Source: Bacteroidales bacterium (GTDB lineage Bacteria; Bacteroidota; Bacteroidia; Bacteroidales; F082). From it: 64,000 nucleotides of DNA. Position 1 is the stretch's first letter. Every line of letters begins with the position of its first letter. The position numbers and the translations under genes were made by a program. The notes under the pieces are model-generated. The model was not told the origin of the DNA, did not search any database, and worked only from the letters and a program-made list of their open reading frames with translations. The DNA lies in assembly GCA_021647205.1 (NCBI GenBank), contig JAKIVD010000003.1:124001-188000 (forward strand). Direction: 5' to 3'. Below are positions 15,771-23,820 of this stretch, piece after piece.

Positions 15771-18749
15771 TTTTAAGGCTGAATTGTAATCTGACTCACG
15801 CTGCTGGTAGGCGGTTGTGGTCAATAAAATGTCGCCACCTGAATAGTGATTGGGACAAGTGTTGTACAATTGCTCGGGATAAGGCTCAACCCGGTAAAGT
15901 TTGTTGGCATCAGGTACTTCTGCCGGCGTGCTTTGGTCGTAATAATAGTTGATTTCGTAGCTGCCCCAATTATCGAAATGTCCGGTTGCCACCGGCGAAA
16001 AAGTGTTGCCGGCAACATAGTAACGGCTGCCCTGTTCTTGTTGTATGCCGTCTTCACCACTTTGGGCCTTTTCCACATAAAAATCCCAACTGTTTCTTTG
16101 GTTAGTATTGCAGTAGTAGGCGAGGCCTTTCCACCACTCTCCATACCAATTCTTTCCTTCGGCATAGTTGGCCACAATCATGTCGTCGAAATCGTTTTTG
16201 TAAATTTCGTCGAAGGCGTTGTTGGTGTTTACGGTGTGTATGCCTACGTAATGCGTGGGCGGGGCGTTTTGCGTCAACATGAAACTGTTACCTTCAATGG
16301 CAAACCGCTTGCAGTTGTCAAGGAAAATACCTACGCCTGCATCGTAATTGCAGTCGTCGTACCTGCCCAATTCAAATTTATTGCCCACCACCACGGCATC
16401 GTTTACACTACGAAAGTGGATGCCGAAGCCATTGTTTGAGAATTCGGATTCACGGATGTAAATTTGGTAGAGCGCATTTGAACTGTTGGATGATTCAATG
16501 GCTCTGTGAAAACCATCGAAAGTAGTGTTTTGGTATTCGCCGGTGGGACAAGGACTGACTTCAGTATTTAAACAAGTTCCTTTTATTCTAAATCCAGCAT
16601 CATAAGAATAAATTGCATTTCCTGTTGGGGTGTTGTCCAGTTTGTTTTCAAAAATACAACCACCTATACCAATACCTTTTACACCATATATCATCATATG
16701 CTCACCATTGTAGCTGTTTGGCCCCAAATATTCGCTATCAACAGTAAAAGTACAATTTGAAAAACCAGCCTGGTAATCATATTCATTTCCATTAATATCC
16801 AAAATGTTTTTGTACGGGAAAATGCTAACAGCCCTAAAGTTATTCTTGAAGGTAGTATTTTTAGCGAAAACAATTCCTCCAGTAGTACTAAAGTTACCGT
16901 ATTTGAAAAGTCGGATGGCTACAATCGCGTTTTCAATTGTAGCATTGTTTAAAACTAACTTGCCCTGAGCCTGTGGATGGCCGGTATATTCAAATTGATT
17001 GTCGTCTGGGTCTCCCCATACTTCGATGCCGTTCCACATTTCATTTTCTTTACCACAAAAATGCATGTTGGTGATAGTACCGCCATCCACAGTAAGTGTA
17101 GCTCCTTGTTTTACAATAATTTTAGCATCTTTCCCCATCATGACTTTTCCTGTTATGGTCAGGTTTTTCCCAGCTTCTAGAATAATATTTTCTTTCGAGA
17201 TTACCCGTTCGGTCCAAATGTCATCATCTTGAACCACAATTTCTGGTTTGTAATCAATGGCCATACATACTGCTTCGTAGGTGTTTAGTCTGCCGTAGCC
17301 AAGCCATTCGTTCCAACCATTTTGGTCATAGCCCCATGTTCCAGTTTTATCAGCTGTTCTTTTGAGGATGTTTCGGATACTACCATCCGTGTTAACGCTA
17401 CCGTTTATGAGATTGGGATTTACGGATAGCATTAAGCCCACTGTAGCTGAAACCATTGGTGCAGAAAAGGATGTGCCGTTTGCTTCTGTCACACTGCCAT
17501 CTCCACTTGTTAGTACAGTGACATCTTCACCTGGAGCACTAATCTCAAGATACTGCCCATGCGATGATTCAGTCCAACGATTGTCATCTTCATCAGTTGC
17601 GCCAACAGCTATTACCTGGCTCAGTTTTGCAGGATAGGCCACCCTGCCATAAAACCCATCATTTCCAGCTGATCCAACCAATGTTACACCTGCATTATAC
17701 GCATATTCTATCTGTGAGTCAAAATCAGTATGTGGGTTCTGTGGAATGCCAAATGACATATTTATAACATCTGCTCCTAGGTCTGTTGCATAACAAATTG
17801 CTGCCGCAACGTTTGCTGCCGACATGTGTTCAGCTGTATAACAATCCGTATAGAACCAATACTTATATTTATCATTGACTTTAATCGGCAGGATTTTTAT
17901 ACCTGCTTTATTGTTTTCAGTATTACCACCTGCTATCCCTGCTATCCCATCACCATTGTTGGTTTTAGCAGCTATAATACCTGCAACTGCATTGCCATGC
18001 CAATAACTATTGGAAGAAGGATCATTGTCAGATGAAAAAACATTGTCACAATTCGATAGCATCTCGACATGATCAAAATCCCAACCTTTCAAGTCATCAA
18101 TATAACCATTGCCATCGTCATCAATACCATTTCCTGAATTTGGGTGGTTCCATGGTGACCATTCATCCTCTCCGGGATTTTTGTAAATCACATCAATGGA
18201 AGAATATTTTGGACCAAATTCTTCCTTGTGCCAATCTGTTCCTGCATCAAGTACTGCAATTACTACATCACTACATCCAAGTGTAATATCCCAAACACCA
18301 CTAAGAGTTGCATCATCGTAAACTCCAATATTTTTTAAATACCATTGATCATCAATATTGTCATCATCTGGTTCAAATTCATGTAACTCAAGAAAACAAT
18401 AAGTTATTAGTTTTTCAACCCTTGAATCACTATCAATAGAATTACAAAGGTTTATAAAGGATTGCCCTGATGGGGTAGTATACTGATTTCCTCCACTGCA
18501 AAGCTCAAGATGAAATGACAGGCCGTAATTTAGTTCGAAGGAACTTATTCCTGATAAGCTTGTGTTTTCGATAAATTCTACGGCGATAATCGTTGTGTCA
18601 ATCAACACTGTATCGTTATTTCCAATAAAATAATAGTTGTCATTAAAAAAGTACAAAGTGTCATTGCCAATTGTATAAATTGTGGCTTTGGTTTGAAAAG
18701 CAAAGAACGCTACAATAACAAACGATAAGATAAGTTTCAAATTTTTCAT
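15750..18749 (-). CDS. S8 (subtilisin-family) protease with beta-helix region, frameshifted before its C-terminus
   Basis: 999 aa as read. Signal peptide (MKNLKLILSFVIVAFFAFQTKA), N-terminal prodomain-like region, then a peptidase S8 domain with the full triad: Asp168 in VIAVLDAGTDWH, His251 in YWHGNAVAGIIA, and Ser near 430 in NGTSFSAPMVSA. After about residue 510 comes right-handed beta-helix/polygranular sequence (KIIVKQGATLTVDGGTITNM; WNGIEVWGDP). The frame ends prematurely after YNSALKVPIIQP, while the adjacent frame carries the T9SS sorting domain. Intact, it would be a secreted surface protease. A candidate promoter lies about 265 bases upstream. Confidence 0.88.
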   Translation of the reverse strand: MKNLKLILSFVIVAFFAFQTKATIYTIGNDTLYFFNDNYYFIGNNDTVLIDTTIIAVEFIENTSLSGISSFELNYGLSFHLELCSGGNQYTTPSGQSFINLCNSIDSDSRVEKLITYCFLELHEFEPDDDNIDDQWYLKNIGVYDDATLSGVWDITLGCSDVVIAVLDAGTDWHKEEFGPKYSSIDVIYKNPGEDEWSPWNHPNSGNGIDDDGNGYIDDLKGWDFDHVEMLSNCDNVFSSDNDPSSNSYWHGNAVAGIIAAKTNNGDGIAGIAGGNTENNKAGIKILPIKVNDKYKYWFYTDCYTAEHMSAANVAAAICYATDLGADVINMSFGIPQNPHTDFDSQIEYAYNAGVTLVGSAGNDGFYGRVAYPAKLSQVIAVGATDEDDNRWTESSHGQYLEISAPGEDVTVLTSGDGSVTEANGTSFSAPMVSATVGLMLSVNPNLINGSVNTDGSIRNILKRTADKTGTWGYDQNGWNEWLGYGRLNTYEAVCMAIDYKPEIVVQDDDIWTERVISKENIILEAGKNLTITGKVMMGKDAKIIVKQGATLTVDGGTITNMHFCGKENEMWNGIEVWGDPDDNQFEYTGHPQAQGKLVLNNATIENAIVAIRLFKYGNFSTTGGIVFAKNTTFKNNFRAVSIFPYKNILDINGNEYDYQAGFSNCTFTVDSEYLGPNSYNGEHMMIYGVKGIGIGGCIFENKLDNTPTGNAIYSYDAGFRIKGTCLNTEVSPCPTGEYQNTTFDGFHRAIESSNSSNALYQIYIRESEFSNNGFGIHFRSVNDAVVVGNKFELGRYDDCNYDAGVGIFLDNCKRFAIEGNSFMLTQNAPPTHYVGIHTVNTNNAFDEIYKNDFDDMIVANYAEGKNWYGEWWKGLAYYCNTNQRNSWDFYVEKAQSGEDGIQQEQGSRYYVAGNTFSPVATGHFDNWGSYEINYYYDQSTPAEVPDANKLYRVEPYPEQLYNTCPNHYSGGDILLTTTAYQQRESDYNSALKVPIIQP

Positions 18750-18787
18750 TTTTAGAAATTTTAGTTAAACATTTTGTTTTTTTTCAG

Positions 18788-18823
18788 GCTTTTTTGGCGG
18801 GTGGCAGGCCCTGCCAAAAAAGC
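18788..18823. other. 11-bp perfect hairpin in the subtilase leader
   Basis: GCTTTTTTGGC (18788-18798) pairs with GCCAAAAAAGC (18813-18823); the 14-base loop has an inner GGG/CCC pair. On the minus strand it lies 39 bases before the subtilase ATG and is not followed by a T-run there, so it looks like a leader structure rather than a terminator. Confidence 0.55.
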
Positions 18824-19013
18824 AGCTCATTTTTATCTTATCTTTGCCGTGGCCTCCTTTCTTTGTTTTCGGTTAATGATTGGTGTCATTGTTGATTATA
18901 ATTAAAGGGGGTTTTTTATTTCCCCACCTGCCCTTACGGACAGTTTCGTTTTCCTTAAATAAACCTGGAATATCCTGCTTGTTTGAGTACCTGATTCCTG
19001 TGCTTTTCGCCTA

Positions 19014-19044
19014 CAAATATACGCCTGAATAAAGCGTTTGTCAA
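19014..19044 (-). promoter_or_regulatory. candidate promoter of the subtilase gene
   Basis: Minus strand: TTG (19042-19044, within TTGACA), a 20-base spacer, then TATATTTG (19014-19021), fitting TTG...TAnnTTTG. It predicts a transcript start near 19007 and a leader of about 255 bases. Confidence 0.5.
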
Positions 19045-19083
19045 GTGTGCCCGGGTAGCTTTTGCGAAGTTTCAGGCCATATT

Positions 19084-19100
19084 TGTGTGTGTGTGTGTGT
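19084..19100. repeat. TG dinucleotide repeat
   Basis: Eight TG units plus a T. It lies outside genes, upstream of the predicted minus-strand promoter, and is a possible slippage site. Confidence 0.8.
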
Positions 19101-19380
19101 CAGTCTGTTACAAGTGTTATTTAGTCTTGTTGCAAATTGCTGTAAAGCCAAAATTTAGTAGTTTCTCACTAGTAGTCTTAGCAATTAGCATTTACTAATA
19201 GTGATAGTTATAAATGCTTTTCAGCAGAGTTTCACAAATCAGGCAGCAGTTTTTTTTGAGTCGTTTTTTTATATGTATTGAGAGATGCTGTTTAAGCAAA
19301 CATTTTTACGTGGGTTTTGCAATTCCAAATCTATATTCATTAAATTGGCGGCTTTTTAACGACAGAAAATTGGGAGGCCC

Positions 19381-20454
19381 ATGACAGACCCTATGCTTCA
19401 ACAAATCATCCCGCACTTCTTCGTGCCCGGACAAGTGCTGGAACTCAAGCCCTTTGGCACTGGACATATCAATGATACCTATCTGGTAACAGTACCTGAT
19501 GGGGCCTACATTTTGCAGAAGGTAAACAAGGCTGTTTTCGATACGCCGGCGCTGGTACATAATTATAGTTTGCTGAATCAATCGGTTGAAGTTTACCAAA
19601 AAGAAAAAGGTGTGCCACTAACACCTCAAATGCTGAAAACCCCTGGGGGTCAATACCATTTTGTCGATGACAAGGGCTCGGCCTGGCGGAAAGTGGAATT
19701 CCTTGCGGGAAGCAAATCCTACGACATTACTGCCGATACCAGCATTTCATTTGCAGCGGCAGAAGCTTATGGGAAATTTCAGTTGTTTCTTAATACCCTT
19801 GATGCAGAAGAGTTTCAAGATACCATTCCACAATTTCACCATCCGGCAAACCGGATGAAACAGTATGAACTTTCGCTGCTGAATACCTCTGTTGACTTAT
19901 TGCAAAAAGCGGCTCCTGAGATTGAACAGGTCAAGAAATTGAGGCCGGTCGAGCGGGAAATTACCCGTTTGCTGAATTCGGAAAAACTTCCCCGGCGGCT
20001 TTCGCATTACGACACCAAACTGAACAATATTATTTTTCATGAAGGACGGCCCTATGTAATTGACCTCGACACCGTAATGTCCGGAACGGTTTTATTTGAT
20101 TTTGGCGACATGGTGCGTACGTTTACAAGTCCCGCTGCCGAAGATGAACCTGACATTGAGAAAACCATTTTCAGGATGGAACATTTTGAGGCACTGACGA
20201 AAGGGTATTTGGGTGTACTGAAAGATGAATTGACCGATATTGAAAAACAGAACCTGCTGTTGGGTGCCAAAGCCATTATTTACGAACAGGCTTTGCGCTT
20301 TCTGAGCGATTACCTGAATGGGAATACTTACTATAAAATTGCCTACCCGGAACACAACCTCATCAGGTGCCGCACCCAATTTAAGTTGCTGGCTGAGATT
20401 GCAAAAAGCAAGTGGCAGATTACTGAGGTTATCCACAATGTTTTAACTTTGTAG
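19381..20454 (+). CDS. phosphotransferase family sugar kinase, NahK-like
   Basis: 357 aa. N-terminal phrase LKPFGTGHINDTYLVTVPDG followed by AYILQKVNKAVF is typical of the N-acetylhexosamine 1-kinase (NahK) branch of the aminoglycoside phosphotransferase fold. The catalytic loop SHYDTKLNNIIF (near residue 205) and metal-binding VIDLDTVM (near 227) are intact. NahK phosphorylates GlcNAc/GalNAc at C1, feeding a nucleotidyltransferase; one is encoded at 12295. The kinase-type call is strong, the precise substrate is inference. A GGGAGG Shine-Dalgarno sequence, rare in this window, lies just before the ATG. The next gene starts 33 bases later and may be co-transcribed. Confidence 0.82.
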   Translation: MTDPMLQQIIPHFFVPGQVLELKPFGTGHINDTYLVTVPDGAYILQKVNKAVFDTPALVHNYSLLNQSVEVYQKEKGVPLTPQMLKTPGGQYHFVDDKGSAWRKVEFLAGSKSYDITADTSISFAAAEAYGKFQLFLNTLDAEEFQDTIPQFHHPANRMKQYELSLLNTSVDLLQKAAPEIEQVKKLRPVEREITRLLNSEKLPRRLSHYDTKLNNIIFHEGRPYVIDLDTVMSGTVLFDFGDMVRTFTSPAAEDEPDIEKTIFRMEHFEALTKGYLGVLKDELTDIEKQNLLLGAKAIIYEQALRFLSDYLNGNTYYKIAYPEHNLIRCRTQFKLLAEIAKSKWQITEVIHNVLTL

Positions 20455-20487
20455 CTCATTTGAAAAACATGAACCAATTTTTATGCT

Positions 20488-21507
20488 ATGAAAGTATTCA
20501 TTCGTTTGGCAGTTCTTACTGCATTTTTCCTGACAACTTCTTCTTCCTTTGCACAGTTTGTATCCGCGTCCAAAGGAAGAGTCAAGAAAGAGGACAATGC
20601 AATTCATCCTGAATCGAACCGGCAACAGGACATTAATTTACTGGAGCAAAAAGCCAAAGTAATGGAGCGCGATTTTCTGAGCGGGAATGCCTCAACCTTC
20701 AAGGCACACAAAACTGATGTACTGGCCATCATGGACAGGGAGATATCGAGGAGCAACTTTGATTTGGCTGAACTCAGGAATGAACTCCCAAAAGTGGATG
20801 GCGGCCCCGACAGCCCCAAAGGCCGTGCCCTGCGCATTGAAATCATGCAGATGGAAGGCCGGTCGAACAAGCAGCAATTCATCCGTACGCGGGTACTCGA
20901 ATTTACAGCTGACAAGGTGCAGAACACCAAAGAACTGTCAGGGTTGAAAGCGCATTATTTCCAGTTTATCGAAAGTATGAAAGCAAACCTGAAATACAGC
21001 GATGGCAACACCCCGCCTTCCGGGGAAGCGGCCCCTGAACAGGGAAGCCCGAATTCTACTTCTTCAGGAAAAGCCTCCAATGATTTTGTGAGTTCGGGAA
21101 TGGTTTCCTCTACACAAAACAAGCAGGAATTACCCGAGAGCTATTACCGTTCCAAAGACCTGAAGTTTGCCAAAAGCTATGCCACGACAAAGAATAATAC
21201 GGCGGCCGCATTGTCCGGGACGGCCAAAGAAATTCAGGCGGCGTTGGGCAAAAATAAATCGGAGGAGGCAACACGACTGCTGGCAGATGTTACAGAGCGG
21301 ATGCAGTCTGACATTGCCTTCGACAGGAAAGTCACAGCGCAACTTGAACGCGGTGAGCTAAAATACTCGGGATTAAATGCCGGCCTTCTGAAAAATAATA
21401 TCGCGAAAAAGGCTGCCTTGCTCAATAAGGCAAATTCTATCCGGCTTCCCGGGCAAAAGTCTCAGCTTTTCAGCCTGATTAGCGAGTACATTCAACTGCT
21501 GGAATAA
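20488..21507 (+). CDS. exported protein of unknown function, possibly internally duplicated
   Basis: 339 aa, family not recognised. Signal peptide MKVFIRLAVLTAFFLTTSSSFA. Two mostly helical domains (about 45-160 and 235-339) are separated by a Ser/Gly/Pro-rich linker (about 168-215; PPSGEAAPEQGSPNSTSSGK). The two share similar phrases: TDVLAIMDREISRSNFDLAEL versus LADVTERMQSDIAFDRKVTAQ, each followed by a Ser/Gln/Phe-rich helix. No membrane helix or cysteine cluster, so probably periplasmic. It sits behind the NahK-like kinase on the same strand. Confidence 0.75.
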   Translation: MKVFIRLAVLTAFFLTTSSSFAQFVSASKGRVKKEDNAIHPESNRQQDINLLEQKAKVMERDFLSGNASTFKAHKTDVLAIMDREISRSNFDLAELRNELPKVDGGPDSPKGRALRIEIMQMEGRSNKQQFIRTRVLEFTADKVQNTKELSGLKAHYFQFIESMKANLKYSDGNTPPSGEAAPEQGSPNSTSSGKASNDFVSSGMVSSTQNKQELPESYYRSKDLKFAKSYATTKNNTAAALSGTAKEIQAALGKNKSEEATRLLADVTERMQSDIAFDRKVTAQLERGELKYSGLNAGLLKNNIAKKAALLNKANSIRLPGQKSQLFSLISEYIQLLE

Positions 21508-21633
21508 AGGGCGTTTATCGCGGGGAAACCTTTGGGCTTATTTTTAAAGAGACGCGGAAGTCCTAAATTATTATTCTGGAAACAGTGGTTTTCAACCCGA
21601 TTCCGACTGGAAAAAATGTTTGCCATATATTTT

Positions 21634-21662
21634 TTGCATTCTGAGAATAATTTTTACTTTTA
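21634..21662 (+). promoter_or_regulatory. candidate promoter of the acyltransferase gene
   Basis: TTG (21634-21636), an 18-base spacer and TACTTTTA (21655-21662, 5 of 6 fixed positions of TAnnTTTG), 18 bases before the ATG at 21681. Confidence 0.4.
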
Positions 21663-21680
21663 TGCCGCAATTCAAAAAAA

Positions 21681-22820
21681 ATGTCTGAACCTAGTTTTAA
21701 CAAAATCCGGCCCTACAATGCCGGTGAAATTCAGGAGGCAGTGCCACGAATCGTGGCGAACCCTCAGTTTCAACCTTTGCTGGATTACCTGTTTCCCCCT
21801 GAAAAGCATAAATCTGTAATCAAGGAGCTCCTTCATGCGAGAAACGTGCAGGACTTTCAACAGGCACTCACTTTACCGGCCATTGAAGGGATTGTACAAA
21901 AAACTTCTGACGGTCTGACATCCAGCGGCTTTGAGAACATCTCAAAGACAGGGCATTATGTTTTTATTGCCAACCACCGCGATATTTCCCTCGACTCTTC
22001 CATCCTCGGGATGCTTCAGTTGCAACATGGCTTTGCCACCAGCCAGATTACCTGGGGAAACAACCTGATGGTGTCGCAACTGATTGTTGACCTGGGAAAA
22101 TGCAACCAGATGATTACGGTTTTCAGGGAAGGCAGCCCGAAAGAAAAATTGATTAATTCGCAAAAACTTTCAGCTTACATCCGCCAGGTTGTTGTTCATG
22201 AAAACAAGACCGTCTGGATTGCCCACCGGAAAGGCAGGGCCAAGGACGGGTTTGACAAAACTGATGTGAGCATCTTGAAAATGTTGTCGCTTTCGCGGAC
22301 CTCGGATGTCAAATCTGGACTGATGGAGCTCAACCTTGTACCGGTTACGGTTTCCTACGAATTGGAACCCTGTGGTTCCTCGAAGGTCAAGGAGATCTAT
22401 TATTCGCAGAGAGAGAATTATGTGAAAGATGAAGATGAAGACTTTAAAAGTATCATCGGTGGCGTAACCCTTCCCAAAGGAAGGATCCATTTGAGTATTG
22501 GCAAACCGGTAAACCCCGATATTGAACAAATTGAAAACTCCCTGAACAAAAACGAACTGGTTGAGGAAATTGCTGCGATTATTGACAAACAAATGTACCG
22601 AAATTATCATCTGTGGCCCACAAATTATCTCGCTTACGACCTGCTCGAATCGTCCGGCCGGTTTTCCGGACACTACGACCAAAAAACCAAAGACCAGTTA
22701 AATGTTCGTTTAAATATGGCCTTGCAGGAAGTGAAAACAGCTGATCCGGAAGAGATAAAAAAACTGTTTTATAAAATGTATGCCAACCCTGTTTACAATA
22801 AACTGAAAGTGAAAGAATAA
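21681..22820 (+). CDS. glycerophosphate acyltransferase-like protein (PlsC/LPLAT fold)
   Basis: 379 aa. The acyltransferase motif I is VFIANHRDISLDSSIL (H-x4-D, near residues 92-107). Motif II-like VFREGSPKEK lies near 150, motif III-like VWIAHRKGRAKDGFD near 178, and a proline-bearing block NLVPVTVSYELEP near 218. These fit the lysophosphatidic acid acyltransferase superfamily, which moves fatty acyl chains onto glycerophosphate lipids at the inner membrane. No obvious membrane helix is present, so a peripheral or soluble form is likely. The long C-terminal part (about 260-379) is helical. Exact acceptor unknown. Confidence 0.82.
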   Translation: MSEPSFNKIRPYNAGEIQEAVPRIVANPQFQPLLDYLFPPEKHKSVIKELLHARNVQDFQQALTLPAIEGIVQKTSDGLTSSGFENISKTGHYVFIANHRDISLDSSILGMLQLQHGFATSQITWGNNLMVSQLIVDLGKCNQMITVFREGSPKEKLINSQKLSAYIRQVVVHENKTVWIAHRKGRAKDGFDKTDVSILKMLSLSRTSDVKSGLMELNLVPVTVSYELEPCGSSKVKEIYYSQRENYVKDEDEDFKSIIGGVTLPKGRIHLSIGKPVNPDIEQIENSLNKNELVEEIAAIIDKQMYRNYHLWPTNYLAYDLLESSGRFSGHYDQKTKDQLNVRLNMALQEVKTADPEEIKKLFYKMYANPVYNKLKVKE

Positions 22821-22903
22821 AAGGCGGGTATTGCGCAATTACAAATTACAAATTCCCGGCACACACTAACTCTCAACTTTCAACTTTTTTTACTTTCAAC
22901 TAT

Positions 22904-23743
22904 CTACCGCACAACCGTTTCGGTATATACTGATGGGAAAGCGGCAAAGTAACCGACTGCCCCGCTACTTAAATTTGAACTTACATTTGCCGGCGGCCCG
23001 CTGAACAAGGGGTTCTTCGGGTGGATTTCTGTCTGCAGCTCGGTGATAAAGTCGAAATAGCCTTTGGTAATGCTTGAAGTGATCAGGGTAAAACGGTCGC
23101 CGGGGTTTAACTGGGTCCTGTCAAAAACCATTACGTACGCGCCATAAATGTAGATGTCGTCAACTAATTTATCATCGGTAATATTTACTTTTGAAATGGA
23201 GTCGGTAATAAGCAGCCCGTTTCGCAGTGCATGAAACATATAATAGTTTGGGCCGGGGGGATCATAGCCGTAAAACTCAACAGCCCAGAACTCGAAATCT
23301 GAACGGTAAACTACGCGGATGGAATCAATCTGATCCGAAAGTGGCGGCATGGTTTCACTGGCTTCAAAATAGCTTTCACCGGAAATATCCCGAGCCAGGT
23401 TTATTTTCAACTGGTAGGTCTTGTCCGCATCACCCGGGAAATTTCCGGGAGGGCGGTAATATCCGGGCTCCCCAACATCTTCATTAAACAGGAAAACGTC
23501 GTTTCCATCGGTTACGGCAACCGTTGCGCCACTCACCGGAGGGGCCGCTTCGTTGGAGAAATAACCGGAAGTTTTCGTCAATTTGACATAGGCAAATTCC
23601 TGGTTGCCCCGGCTTACATAGCCTTCAACTGCCAGTTTGGTAAATTCTTCCTGCAGGTCGATGTCAATGCGCTCGGTGCATGCACTCAGCAAGCCAAGGC
23701 TGATAGCAAGTACGAAAAGAAGATGGGTTGTTTTGCGTTTCAT
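22904..23743 (-). CDS. DUF4249 lipoprotein
   Basis: 279 aa from the ATG at 23743 (MKRKTTHLLFVLAISLGLLSAC); an ATG 24 bases further up is possible but gives a less typical signal. LLSAC is a clear lipobox. The sequence IDIDLQEEFTKLAVEGYVSR and PVSGATVAVTDGNDVFLFNE matches the DUF4249 family, which in Bacteroidota is encoded directly behind a TonB-dependent receptor. It is expected to be a surface or periplasmic lipoprotein that helps the receptor. It follows the receptor gene by 77 bases on the same strand, so co-transcription is likely. Confidence 0.88.
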   Translation of the reverse strand: MKRKTTHLLFVLAISLGLLSACTERIDIDLQEEFTKLAVEGYVSRGNQEFAYVKLTKTSGYFSNEAAPPVSGATVAVTDGNDVFLFNEDVGEPGYYRPPGNFPGDADKTYQLKINLARDISGESYFEASETMPPLSDQIDSIRVVYRSDFEFWAVEFYGYDPPGPNYYMFHALRNGLLITDSISKVNITDDKLVDDIYIYGAYVMVFDRTQLNPGDRFTLITSSITKGYFDFITELQTEIHPKNPLFSGPPANVSSNLSSGAVGYFAAFPSVYTETVVR

Positions 23744-23820
23744 CTGTCTGTAATTTGAAGTAATCATGTTCTTGTGTGAACCGGACGGGTTAAGCCGTCG
23801 GCCAATGTATATTTCATGTG

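Larger units (their letters stand above)
18750..19380. other. 630-base non-coding region between divergent genes
   Basis: No credible gene. It holds an 11-bp perfect hairpin (18788-18823), a second G/C hairpin-like GGGG...CCCC segment (about 18907-18925), a minus-strand promoter candidate (19014-19044) and a TG repeat (19084-19100). On the minus strand this implies a leader of about 255 bases in front of the subtilase gene. The plus-strand kinase at 19381 has a GGGAGG ribosome binding site just before its ATG. Confidence 0.6.
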
